Assembly: GCA_947625465.1 (NCBI GenBank)
Contig: CANQOK010000008.1
Coordinates: 1 to 63,978 of the forward strand
Direction: 5' to 3'
Length of the DNA stretch: 63,978 bases
Origin: an uncultured Lachnospiraceae bacterium
Lineage (GTDB): Bacteria; Bacillota; Clostridia; Lachnospirales; Lachnospiraceae
Below are positions 36,117 to 44,273 of this stretch, piece by piece; the first letter of the stretch is position 1; the number at the start of each line of letters is the position of its first letter. The notes under the pieces were generated by a model. It saw nothing but the letters and a program-made list of their open reading frames with translations. It was not told where the DNA came from and did no database searches. Both the position numbers and the translations under genes were made by a program.

Positions 36117-36138
36117 TCGGGTTTCGCTATACTAAAAT
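36110..36138 (+). promoter_or_regulatory. Sigma-A promoter of the sigma-like gene
   Basis: Consensus TTGACA (36110-36115), 17-base spacer, TAAAAT (36133-36138), 31 bases before the ATG at 36169. Confidence 0.8.
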
Positions 36139-36168
36139 GGTTGCATCATAAGAATTGGAGTTTGAGCT

Positions 36169-36954
36169 ATGGATGAAAAACGCAGATTTCAGGATTTACT
36201 GGCGCAGCTGGTAGAGCTTGCCGCCGAGAATGACAATATCTTAGACAAAGAAACTGTAGAATCCCATTTTGCGGAGCTGGGGCTTTCCCAGAGCCTGTAT
36301 CCGCCCATCTACGACTATCTGAAAAACCACAAAATCCTGGTCGCCGGCGTACATGACGCCCGCATCCGCCGGGAGGCACCGAAAGACGATTACGCGCTGC
36401 CGGAGGATTTTGATATTACCAAAGAAGAGAGTAAATTTCTGGACATGTACTACGCGGACCTGAAAAAAGCGCCCGTATATGATACGGACGCGCTGCTTGC
36501 CGCAATCGCCGACCTGCAGACCGAAGAGAAAAAACCGCGGGCCGTTTCCCTACTGACAGAAGCGCATTTGTCTCTCGTCGTTACGGTTGCCCGCGCACAT
36601 ACCCGCAAGGGCGTATCTTTAGGCGATCTGATCCAGGAGGGCAATCTGGCCATGATGCAGGCGATCCCCGATTATAACGGCGCAGTTTCCATAGAAGAAT
36701 TTCAGCAGTATATTACCCGTGCCGCTGCCGCCGGCATGCAGACCGCCATTAACGAGCAGATCGGCGCGGAACGCATCAGCCGCCATCTGGCGGATCAGGC
36801 GAACTATCTGGATGAAGCATCCCGCAATCTTTCTAAAGAACTGGGCAGGGAACCCACGCTGGAAGAACTGGCGGAGTATACCCATCTGGACGAATCCGAG
36901 GTGCACAATATCCTGAAGCAGGCGCTGGACGCGCTGAATGCGTCTGAAGAATGA
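36169..36954 (+). CDS. Sigma-70-like protein lacking region 4
   Basis: A 261-aa protein with a sigma-70-like order: an N-terminal region-1.1-like module (about 1-60, NILDKETVESHFAELGLSQS and YDYLKNHKILVAG), a region-1.2-like stretch (about 85-110), region 2 (about 130-195, LVVTVARAHTRKGVSLGDLI then QEGNLAMMQAI) and region 3 (about 200-258, LSKELGREPTLEELAEYTHL). It ends there: the region 4 helix-turn-helix is absent. The aromatic -10 melting motif normally written YATWWIRQ reads QYITRAAAAGMQ here. It is unlikely to start transcription alone and could be an anti-sigma decoy or core-binding factor. It has its own strong promoter and GGAG eight bases before the ATG. Confidence 0.8.
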   Translation: MDEKRRFQDLLAQLVELAAENDNILDKETVESHFAELGLSQSLYPPIYDYLKNHKILVAGVHDARIRREAPKDDYALPEDFDITKEESKFLDMYYADLKKAPVYDTDALLAAIADLQTEEKKPRAVSLLTEAHLSLVVTVARAHTRKGVSLGDLIQEGNLAMMQAIPDYNGAVSIEEFQQYITRAAAAGMQTAINEQIGAERISRHLADQANYLDEASRNLSKELGREPTLEELAEYTHLDESEVHNILKQALDALNASEE

Positions 36955-36995
36955 TCTGATGCCGCTTCTTATCACAGGCCAAATTAATTTTGATC

Positions 36996-37079
36996 AAAAA
37001 AACCCGATTTCAGCAAATATACCAAACCGGCAAAATTCCTCTGAGCCGGAAAAGTATTGTTTGTGAAATCGGGTTTTTC
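36996..37079. terminator. Two-tier bidirectional terminator
   Basis: AAAAACCCGATTTCA (about 36998-37012) pairs perfectly with TGAAATCGGGTTTTT (about 37064-37078), and an inner CCGGC/GCCGG hairpin lies between. A and T runs on the outside serve both the sigma-like gene and the convergent tkt operon. Confidence 0.8.
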
Positions 37080-37093
37080 AATAATTTATTATT

Positions 37094-38032
37094 TTATACG
37101 AAGGATTTTACCTTCTCATAGATGCCTTCCGCATCCAGTCCGTACTTATGGATCAGCTTCACAGCTGCACCGGATTCACCGAATACATCCTGGATTCCGA
37201 CCTTCAATACCGGAGTCGGCGCTTTCGCGCACAACGCGTCACAGACTGCGCTGCCCAGGCCGCCGATCACGGAATGCTCCTCAACGGTTACAACCTTGCC
37301 CGTCTTCTTAGCAGACGCAACAATCAGATCCTCGTCCAGCGGCTTGATCGTATGGATATTGATCACTTCCGCGTCAATCCCATCCTCAGCCAGCTTCTTC
37401 GCAGCCTCTACCGCCTCGCATACGCACAGACCGGTCGCTACGATGGTGACGTCTTTTCCTTCTTTTAATAAAACGCCCTTGCCCAGTTCAAACTTGTAAT
37501 CCGGGTTATCGTTGATCACAGGAACTGCCAGCCGGCCGAACCGGAGATAAACAGGGCCGTCATGCTCGATTGCCGCCGCAACGGCTGCTTTCGCCTCCAC
37601 ATCATCGGAAGGATTGATCACTACCATGCCCGGAATCGTTCTCATCAGCGCGATATCTTCGTTACACTGGTGGGTCGCGCCGTCTTCTCCGACGGAAATT
37701 CCGGCATGCGTCGCGCCGATCTTCACATTTAACTTCGGATAACCGACCGAGTTACGAACCTGCTCAAACGCACGTCCTGCCGCGAACATAGCGAAGGAGC
37801 TGACGAACGGGATCTTGCCGGTCGTTGCCAGACCTGCCGCAATGCCTACCATGTTGCACTCGGCGATTCCGCAGTCAATATGGCGTTCCGGATATACTTT
37901 CTTAAAAGTACCCGTCTTGGTTGCTGCAGCCAGATCCGCGTCCAGTACGACCAGATTGTCGTATTTGGCGCCCATTTCCACTAAAGCGTTACCATAACTT
38001 TCTCTTGTTGCAATCTTCTTTACTTCTGACAT
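37094..38032 (-). CDS. Transketolase, C-terminal subunit
   Basis: The pyrimidine-binding and C-terminal domains of a two-subunit transketolase, 312 aa. Visible signatures are the N-terminal LVEMGAKYDNLVVLDADLA, the IDCGIAECNMVGIAAGLA motif with the catalytic Glu, and GVGE-less HAGISVGEDGATHQ. The C-terminal domain begins near 190 (KDVTIVATGLCV). Its start overlaps the end of the N-subunit gene by 13 bases, as expected for subunits of one enzyme. It is the last gene of the arabinose/pentose operon. Confidence 0.94.
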   Translation of the reverse strand: MSEVKKIATRESYGNALVEMGAKYDNLVVLDADLAAATKTGTFKKVYPERHIDCGIAECNMVGIAAGLATTGKIPFVSSFAMFAAGRAFEQVRNSVGYPKLNVKIGATHAGISVGEDGATHQCNEDIALMRTIPGMVVINPSDDVEAKAAVAAAIEHDGPVYLRFGRLAVPVINDNPDYKFELGKGVLLKEGKDVTIVATGLCVCEAVEAAKKLAEDGIDAEVINIHTIKPLDEDLIVASAKKTGKVVTVEEHSVIGGLGSAVCDALCAKAPTPVLKVGIQDVFGESGAAVKLIHKYGLDAEGIYEKVKSFV

Positions 38033-38856
38033 AACGCTTCACCTACTTTCTCTAAATCTGCCATTGCAACCGCATACTGCTCGTCATTCGGAGCGGTGCC
38101 GTGCCAGGATACATTATTCTCCATAAAGGAAACGCCCTTTCCTTTGGTACTCTTCGCAATGATCGCGGTCGGCATTCCCTTGGTCGCTCTTGCCTCGTCA
38201 AACGCCGCTTTCAAAGCGTCAAAATCATGTGCGTCCACGTTAATAACATGGAAATTGAACGCCTTGAATTTCTCATCGATCGGGTACGGGGAGCATACAT
38301 CGGAAATCGCGCCGTCGATCTGCAGATTGTTGTTATCTACGATGACAACCAGATTATCCAGCTTTCTGTGGCCTGCGAACATAGCCGCCTCCCAGACCTG
38401 ACCTTCCTCGATCTCGCCGTCACCCAGCAGGGTGTATACTCTGTAGTCCTCATTGCTTAACTTCGCGGACAACGCCATGCCGACTGCCGCGGAAACGCCC
38501 TGTCCCAGAGAACCGGAGGACATATCCACGCCCGGAATGTGCTTCATATCCGGATGTCCCTGTAAATAGGAACCCAGCTGACGTAAAGTCTTCAGATCCT
38601 CAACCGGGAAATAGCCTCTCTGCGCCAGCACGGAATACAGTCCCGGCGCGGTGTGGCCCTTAGACAATACGAAACGGTCTCTGTCCGGTTTCTTCGGATC
38701 CTTCGGGTCGATGTTCATCTCCTCAAAATATAAATAGGTAAAAATATCTGCCGCAGACAGTGAGCCGCCGGGATGTCCGGCTTTTGCACTGTGAACCGCC
38801 GTCACGATGCCCTTGCGGACCTCGTTGGCAGTCTTCTGAAGTTCTAATTTATCCAT
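38020..38856 (-). CDS. Transketolase, N-terminal (thiamine-diphosphate) subunit
   Basis: The thiamine-diphosphate-binding half of a split transketolase, 278 aa. It has AKAGHPGGSLSAADIFTYL, the SKGHTAPGLYS block and the ThDP motif GDGEIEEGQVWEAAMFAGHR followed by NNN. Together with the next gene it exchanges two-carbon units between xylulose-5-P, ribose-5-P and erythrose-4-P. It follows the transaldolase gene by 16 bases. Confidence 0.95.
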   Translation of the reverse strand: MDKLELQKTANEVRKGIVTAVHSAKAGHPGGSLSAADIFTYLYFEEMNIDPKDPKKPDRDRFVLSKGHTAPGLYSVLAQRGYFPVEDLKTLRQLGSYLQGHPDMKHIPGVDMSSGSLGQGVSAAVGMALSAKLSNEDYRVYTLLGDGEIEEGQVWEAAMFAGHRKLDNLVVIVDNNNLQIDGAISDVCSPYPIDEKFKAFNFHVINVDAHDFDALKAAFDEARATKGMPTAIIAKSTKGKGVSFMENNVSWHGTAPNDEQYAVAMADLEKVGEALCQK

Positions 38857-38872
38857 GTGCCCTTATCCTTTC

Positions 38873-39529
38873 TTATTCACCAAATACAGCCTTGTAGTCA
38901 GCCTGGAACTTTGCGATTCCCTGATCGGTCAGCGGGTGCTTGGTCATCTGCTCGATTACCTTATAAGGAACGGTCGCGATATCGGCGCCTGCCTCCGCGC
39001 AGTCGATCACATGGATCGGGTTACGGATGGAAGCTGCGATAATCTTGGTCGTGATTCCTTCGGATACTGCGAAAATATCGGAGATCGCACGGATCAGATC
39101 AATACCCGGCATAGAGATATCATCCAGTCTTCCTAAGAACGGAGATACATAAGTAGCGCCTGCTCTTGCAGCCAGTAAAGCCTGAGCGGCGGTAAAGATC
39201 AATGTAACATTGGTCTTGATTCCCTTTGCGGTCAGTGCCTTGCAGGCTTTCAGACCTTCTACGGTCATCGGGATCTTAACAACCATGTTCGGATGGATCG
39301 CTGCGATCTCAATGCCTTCTGCGATCATGCCTTCCGCGTCTGTCGTCGTAGCCTTAACCTCGCCGCTGATCGGTCCGTCTACGATGGAAGCGATCTCCGC
39401 GATCACCTGCTTGAAGTCTCTGCCTTCCTTCGCGATCAGGGACGGGTTGGTCGTAACGCCGCAGATCACGCCCATATCATTTGCCTTTCTGATGTCTTCC
39501 ACATTTGCTGTGTCCACAAAAAATCTCAT
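38873..39529 (-). CDS. Transaldolase / fructose-6-phosphate aldolase family
   Basis: A 218-aa TIM-barrel class I aldolase of the short transaldolase (TalC/FSA) family. Signatures are [33 protein letters not shown] and the Schiff-base Lys in [11 protein letters not shown] (about residue 84), then SPFLGRLDD. The split-transketolase neighbours favour a transaldolase role in the pentose phosphate pathway rather than a pure FSA role. It has AGGAGG before the ATG and a candidate internal promoter. Confidence 0.92.
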   Translation of the reverse strand: MRFFVDTANVEDIRKANDMGVICGVTTNPSLIAKEGRDFKQVIAEIASIVDGPISGEVKATTTDAEGMIAEGIEIAAIHPNMVVKIPMTVEGLKACKALTAKGIKTNVTLIFTAAQALLAARAGATYVSPFLGRLDDISMPGIDLIRAISDIFAVSEGITTKIIAASIRNPIHVIDCAEAGADIATVPYKVIEQMTKHPLTDQGIAKFQADYKAVFGE

Positions 39530-39579
39530 TTTCTGATTCCTCCTGTTTTCATATCGTTCGATTAAAAAATCTATGTTTT

Positions 39580-39608
39580 ATTTTACCCTTTGACAGGGGT
39601 TTTTGCAA
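39580..39608 (-). promoter_or_regulatory. Candidate internal promoter before the transaldolase gene
   Basis: On the minus strand TTGCAA (39603-39608), 17-base spacer, TAAAAT (39580-39585). It could allow expression of the transaldolase and transketolase genes without arabinose. Confidence 0.5.
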
Positions 39609-39611
39609 GTC

Positions 39612-40307
39612 CTAGTTTTGACCGTAGTACGCATTGGCACCGTGTTTTCTGTAATAGTGCTTGTCCTGCAGTTCCTGCGGAGCCGGCTGAATCCTTGCGT
39701 TGATCGTCTCGGCACGGTACGCCATCTTGGCAACCTCGTCCAATACGACTGCATTATGAACGGCTTCATGCGCGTCCTTGCCCCATGCGAACGGGCCGTG
39801 GTTCTTGCACAGTACGGCCGGAACCGCCATCGGGTCCTTGCCCATCCGGGCAAATTCACTGACGATCAGCAGACCGGTATTTTTCTCATAATCGCCTTCG
39901 ATCTCTTCCTTCGTCAGGCAGCGCACACAGGGAATCTCGCCATACATATAATCCGCATGTGTCGTACCGTAACAGGGAATGCTTCTGCCCGCCTGCGCCC
40001 AGCTGGTCGCGTAAGAGGAGTGGGTATGTACCACACCGCCGACTTCCGGCCATGCCTTATAGATCTCCAGATGCGTAGGCGTATCGGAAGAAGGTTTATA
40101 TCTGCCTTCTACCCGGTTGCCGTTCAGATCCATAACAACCATATCTTCCGGGGTCAGCTTATCATAATCCACACCACTCGGCTTAATGACAAACAAGCCG
40201 GATTCCCGGTCGATCGCGCTGACATTGCCCCAGGTAAAAGTTACCAGTCCGTACTTGGGCAGCATCATATTCGCTTCATATACCTCTTGTTTTAATTGTT
40301 CTAACAT
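39612..40307 (-). CDS. araD: L-ribulose-5-phosphate 4-epimerase
   Basis: Converts L-ribulose-5-P to D-xylulose-5-P, zinc-dependent, 231 aa. The class II aldolase fold shows [30 protein letters not shown], the zinc-site His pair in [15 protein letters not shown] and the third His in [11 protein letters not shown]. Length matches AraD. The araB stop is 14 bases upstream, with GGAGG between. It could in principle act on xylulose-type substrates, but the neighbours araA and araB fix the assignment. Confidence 0.95.
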   Translation of the reverse strand: MLEQLKQEVYEANMMLPKYGLVTFTWGNVSAIDRESGLFVIKPSGVDYDKLTPEDMVVMDLNGNRVEGRYKPSSDTPTHLEIYKAWPEVGGVVHTHSSYATSWAQAGRSIPCYGTTHADYMYGEIPCVRCLTKEEIEGDYEKNTGLLIVSEFARMGKDPMAVPAVLCKNHGPFAWGKDAHEAVHNAVVLDEVAKMAYRAETINARIQPAPQELQDKHYYRKHGANAYYGQN

Positions 40308-40321
40308 AGCTACCTCCGTTA

Positions 40322-41923
40322 TTATTTCAAAGAATCTACCGCCGCGCGCTCAATCGGCAGCCCTGCGGTATAACGTACCAGGAATTCGTCAAAGCCTGCG
40401 ACATCCTTGGGATCGGGCTCTACCGTCTCGCCTTCCTGGCCTGCGAATACCTTATTTGCCAGATATGCATCCAGTGTCTCTCCGTCTTCCTTGTTCTTCA
40501 TGTAAGAAGCCAGCAGAGCGATTCCCCATGCGCCGCCTTCTCCGGCCGTCTCCATCAGAGTAACCGGCGTATTCATGGCTGCCGCCATAAAGTTCTGTCC
40601 GACGCCCTTAGTCTTGAACAGACCGCCGTGTCCGGTGATCCGATCCATCTCGACGCCTTCCTTCTTGATCAGGATATCCAGACCGGTCTTTAACGCGCCC
40701 ATTGCGGTAAACAGATGTACCCGCATAAAGTTTGCCAGATTCAGCTTGCTCTCCGGCGTGCGGACAAACAGCGGACGGCCTTCTTCAAAGCCTGTGATGT
40801 GCTCGCCTGAGAAGTAGTTGTACGCCAGCAGACCGCCGCATTCCGCGTCGCCTTCCAGCGCCTTGGTATACAATACCTGGAACAGCTTGGTCATATCCAC
40901 TTCTATGCCAAAGGATTCCGCAAACTCTTTGAACAGGTTCACCCACGCGTTCAGATCAGACGTACAGTTATTGCAGTGTACCATCGCAACCAGATTGCCG
41001 GTCGGCGTGGTAACCAGATCGATCTCATCATAAACATTCGCCAGTTCCTTCTCCAATACCACCATAGCGAAGACAGAAGTACCCGCGGATACGTTGCCGG
41101 TCCGCTTGGTAACACTGTTGGTAGCCACCATACCGGTGCCCGCGTCGCCTTCCGGCGGACACAGCGGGATCCCTGCTTTCAGGGTTCCGGACGGATCCAA
41201 CAGCTTCGCGCCCTTCTGGGTCAGTCTGCCGGCGTATTCGCCTGCCAGCAGCGATTTGGGCAGCAGGTCGGCCAGCTTCCACGGAAATCCCTTGGCTGCA
41301 ACCAGCGCGTCAAACTGACTGATCATCCGTGCGTTATAATCCTTTGTCTCCAGATCGATCGGGAACATACCGGATGCCTCGCCGATCCCCAGCACCTTCT
41401 CACCGGTCAGCTGCCAGTGGATATAACCTTCCAGCGTAGTAAAGAAATCAATGTCCTTTACATGCGGCTCTCCGTTTAAGATCGCCTGATACAGGTGGGC
41501 GATGCTCCATCTCTGGGGAATGTGATAATTAAATAACTCTGTCAGGCGGCTGGAAGCGTCTTCCGTAATATTATTTCTCCAGGTACGGAACGGCACTAAC
41601 AATTCGCCTTCTTTATTGAACGGCATATAGCCGTGCATCATGGCACTGAATCCGATCGCGCCGATCGTCTCCAGTTCAATATCATACCGATTTCTTACGT
41701 CATCCGCCATATTCTTATAGGCATCCTGCAGACCGGTCCAGATATCCTCCAGCGTATAGGTCCAGATGCCGTCCACATACCGGTTCTCCCAGTCGTGGCT
41801 TCCGGATGCGATGGGAACATTGTTGTCATCTACCAGAACGGCCTTGATCCGGGTAGAGCCGAATTCAATGCCCAGGCAGGTTCTTCCCATTAAAATATCA
41901 TTTTTAATTGTTTCCAGACTCAT
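40322..41923 (-). CDS. araB: FGGY-family ribulokinase
   Basis: Phosphorylates L-ribulose. The 533-aa sugar kinase starts [20 protein letters not shown] then [13 protein letters not shown], the FGGY phosphate-1 motif, and has [13 protein letters not shown], and [20 protein letters not shown] near the C-terminus. It belongs to the Lachnospiraceae FGGY type rather than the enteric AraB type; its place between araA and araD makes ribulokinase the natural role. The ATG at 41923 has GGAGG about nine bases upstream. A strong hairpin separates it from araA. Confidence 0.88.
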   Translation of the reverse strand: MSLETIKNDILMGRTCLGIEFGSTRIKAVLVDDNNVPIASGSHDWENRYVDGIWTYTLEDIWTGLQDAYKNMADDVRNRYDIELETIGAIGFSAMMHGYMPFNKEGELLVPFRTWRNNITEDASSRLTELFNYHIPQRWSIAHLYQAILNGEPHVKDIDFFTTLEGYIHWQLTGEKVLGIGEASGMFPIDLETKDYNARMISQFDALVAAKGFPWKLADLLPKSLLAGEYAGRLTQKGAKLLDPSGTLKAGIPLCPPEGDAGTGMVATNSVTKRTGNVSAGTSVFAMVVLEKELANVYDEIDLVTTPTGNLVAMVHCNNCTSDLNAWVNLFKEFAESFGIEVDMTKLFQVLYTKALEGDAECGGLLAYNYFSGEHITGFEEGRPLFVRTPESKLNLANFMRVHLFTAMGALKTGLDILIKKEGVEMDRITGHGGLFKTKGVGQNFMAAAMNTPVTLMETAGEGGAWGIALLASYMKNKEDGETLDAYLANKVFAGQEGETVEPDPKDVAGFDEFLVRYTAGLPIERAAVDSLK

Positions 41924-41973
41924 TCGGGTAATCCTCCAATTTCTTAAGTTGCCGTCTTCCGGCATGGTATAGT

Positions 41974-42004
41974 CCAAGCCTGAAAGAAAACCTCTCAGGC
42001 TTGG
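41974..42004 (-). other. araA-araB intercistronic hairpin
   Basis: CCAAGCCTGA (41974-41983) and TCAGGCTTGG (41995-42004) form a perfect 10-bp stem with an 11-base loop, 10 bases after the araA stop. No T run follows, so it is more likely an RNA-stability or processing element than a terminator. Confidence 0.7.
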
Positions 42005-42014
42005 CATTCATTCC

Positions 42015-43514
42015 TTATTTGTAAGCGATGGCGTTCCATCTCAATTCGTTCTTGAAATCTCTGATGTTGGTGTTCTCATCAATTACAACGGCCTCAATAC
42101 CCATAGCTTCTGCCCAGTCTACCATCTGGTCAACGGTCAGGTCATAGGAGAACGCGGTATGATGCGCGCCGCCTGCCAGGATCCATGCTTCAGCGCCAAC
42201 CTTCAGATTCGGCTGCGGCGTCCAGAACGCGGTCGCAACCGGCAGCTTCGGCATCGGCTTCTCGCACTTCTTGCATTCAACAGCGTTGATGATCAGACGG
42301 AACCGGTTGCCCAGGTCGATCAGAGAGGTTGCAACGGCAGGGCCTGTCTTAGAAGTAAATACCAGACGCGCCGGGTCTTCTCTGTCACCCATCGACAACG
42401 GATTAACCTTAATTCCGATCTCACCGTCCGCGATCGTCGGGCAAACCTCCAGCATATGCGCCTGCAGGATTCCTTCCTTACCCGGTACCAGATTGTAGGT
42501 ATAATCCTCCATAAAAGAGGTACCCTTCGCATTCGGAGTTCCGGCAGTCATGATCTTCATCAGACGAACCATAGCGGCGGTCTTCCAGTCGCCCTCTGCG
42601 CCAAAGCCGTAGCCTCTCTCCAGCAGTCTCTGGATTGCCAGGCCGGGCAGCTGCTTCAATGCGCCCAGATCGCCAAAATGCGTAACAACCGCATGATAAT
42701 CCCGCTCGGTCAGGAACTTCTCAAAACCGATCTCAATTCCTGCCTGTACGGCAACATGCTGTCTGAATTCTGCCGGATCTCTGCCTTCGTCAATGATCTT
42801 ATACTTGCTGTAATACTCTTCTACCAGCGCGTCGATCTCGTTCTGCGGAACCGCAGCCACATACTCTGCGATCTCGTTTACCGGATAGGCATCGATCTCC
42901 CAGCCGAACTTGATCTGCGCCTCTACCTTGTCGCCTTCCGTTACGGCAACATTTCTCATGTTATCCGCGATACGGCAGACACGGATATGGCTGGACTCCA
43001 GCACACCGATGGCGGTTCTCATCCATGCGCCCACTTCCTTCTGAACTGCTTCATCAGCCCAGTGGCCCACAACGATCTTTCTCTGCTTGTTCAGCCGGCT
43101 GAAAATATGGCCGTACTCTCTGTCGCCGTGCGCGGACTGGTTCTCGTTCATGAAATCCATATCAATGGTGTCATAAGGAAGTTCTTCGTTAAACTGCGTA
43201 TGCAGATGACATAACGGTTTTCTCAGTTCCTGCAGTCCCAGGATCCACATCTTGGCCGGTGAAAATGTATGCATCCAGGTGATCACGCCTGCGCAGTTCG
43301 GATCATTGTTCGCATCATTCATCGTCTTTCTGATGACAGCCTGAGAAATTAAAGTAGGTTTCAAAACTACCTCGAACGGTAAATTACCGGACGCATTCAA
43401 AGCTTCTACGATCTTAGCGGAATGCTCTGCAACCTTACGCAGACACTCGTCTCCGTATAAATCCTGTGATCCGGTGCAAAACCAGAACTGATAGTCTGTC
43501 TTAGTTTGTAGCAT
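42015..43514 (-). CDS. araA: L-arabinose isomerase
   Basis: Converts L-arabinose to L-ribulose, Mn-dependent, 499 aa, the normal length. Signatures are the N-terminal FWFCTGSQDLYGDE, WMHTFSPAKMW, the FNEELPYDTIDMDFMNENQS region, metal ligands in GAEGDWKTAAM and SFMEDYTYNL, and the late HHTAFSYD His. First gene of the operon, with GGAGG before the ATG, a good promoter and a palindrome next to the -35. Confidence 0.97.
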   Translation of the reverse strand: MLQTKTDYQFWFCTGSQDLYGDECLRKVAEHSAKIVEALNASGNLPFEVVLKPTLISQAVIRKTMNDANNDPNCAGVITWMHTFSPAKMWILGLQELRKPLCHLHTQFNEELPYDTIDMDFMNENQSAHGDREYGHIFSRLNKQRKIVVGHWADEAVQKEVGAWMRTAIGVLESSHIRVCRIADNMRNVAVTEGDKVEAQIKFGWEIDAYPVNEIAEYVAAVPQNEIDALVEEYYSKYKIIDEGRDPAEFRQHVAVQAGIEIGFEKFLTERDYHAVVTHFGDLGALKQLPGLAIQRLLERGYGFGAEGDWKTAAMVRLMKIMTAGTPNAKGTSFMEDYTYNLVPGKEGILQAHMLEVCPTIADGEIGIKVNPLSMGDREDPARLVFTSKTGPAVATSLIDLGNRFRLIINAVECKKCEKPMPKLPVATAFWTPQPNLKVGAEAWILAGGAHHTAFSYDLTVDQMVDWAEAMGIEAVVIDENTNIRDFKNELRWNAIAYK

Positions 43515-43558
43515 TTTGTTATATCCTCCTTATAATAATATTTGTTATGTATATTGCT

Positions 43559-43587
43559 ATTTTACCCATTTTTTGAGAATAAATCAA
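43559..43587 (-). promoter_or_regulatory. Sigma-A promoter of the arabinose operon
   Basis: On the minus strand TTGATT (43582-43587), 17-base spacer, TAAAAT (43559-43564), about 45 bases before the araA ATG. Confidence 0.75.
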
Positions 43588-43594
43588 GAAATAT

Positions 43595-43623
43595 TTGCAA
43601 ATTTGCACAAAAATCAGTATAAT
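43595..43623 (+). promoter_or_regulatory. Sigma-A promoter of the RDD protein gene
   Basis: TTGCAA (43595-43600), 17-base spacer, consensus TATAAT (43618-43623), 33 bases before the ATG at 43657. Its -35 overlaps the palindrome. Confidence 0.75.
43596..43607. promoter_or_regulatory. 12-bp palindrome between araA and RDD promoters
   Basis: TGCAAATTTGCA is a perfect palindrome 8 bases upstream of the araA -35 and overlapping the -35 of the divergent gene. It is a candidate site for an arabinose regulator (AraC-, GntR- or LacI-type); no such regulator gene is in the window. Confidence 0.5.
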
Positions 43624-43656
43624 AAACCCAGATTAAAAGCAAAGGAGACTTTATGT

Positions 43657-44265
43657 ATGTCAGAATCAACTTCAACCTATTCCAACGCTCCTTTATGGAG
43701 ACGGGGCGCTGCTTATATACTGGACTGCCTCATTGCCGTTTTCCCGGCGGCGGTCGTCATGTTCGTCTTTACCGGGGCCCTTTGGCACCCCTCTTATCCG
43801 CTTACGCCGTTTCCGGTAACCGGTGCGGTGATCCTTGCCCTGGATCTTCCCGCGGACGTGAACACCGCGCTGAACACAGAAGACGGGATCTACCTGTTCC
43901 GGGACAAGAATCCCGACCCGAATCTGGTAATCTCCAGCCATGAAGAGTACAATGTAAGCATTCTTGCCACCGCCTGCCGTATGGGCTCCGTCCTGTGCGT
44001 TCTGTTCTATGCAGGCTACACCGTGCTCTGTACGGTTCTCTTTGACGGCAAGACCATCGGGAAGAAACTGCTGCATATACGGGCAGTGCCCCGCGAAGAT
44101 GTGCCGAAGCCATGGAAGCCTCTGCTCATCCGCGAAGCACTGGGAAAAGCAGTATTAAATTCTCTGGGGGTTCCCGTGCTGATCTCCCTTGTCACCGTAC
44201 TGGCAACGAAAGAACATCTGGCGCTGCACGATATGATCGCCAAAACCAAAGTAACGGAAGCGTGA
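43657..44265 (+). CDS. RDD-family membrane protein
   Basis: A 202-aa membrane protein with the RDD motifs: RRGAAYILDCLIAVFPAAVV at the first span (the conserved Arg and Asp), a third span near 95-120 (CVLFYAGYTVLCTVLF) and DGKTIGKKLLHIRAVP. Three transmembrane segments are visible. RDD proteins may be transporters or Na+/H+ antiporters; the substrate is unknown. AAAGGAG lies 9 bases before the ATG. It converges on the ABC exporter genes. Confidence 0.85.
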   Translation: MSESTSTYSNAPLWRRGAAYILDCLIAVFPAAVVMFVFTGALWHPSYPLTPFPVTGAVILALDLPADVNTALNTEDGIYLFRDKNPDPNLVISSHEEYNVSILATACRMGSVLCVLFYAGYTVLCTVLFDGKTIGKKLLHIRAVPREDVPKPWKPLLIREALGKAVLNSLGVPVLISLVTVLATKEHLALHDMIAKTKVTEA

Positions 44266-44273
44266 TCCCGTGA

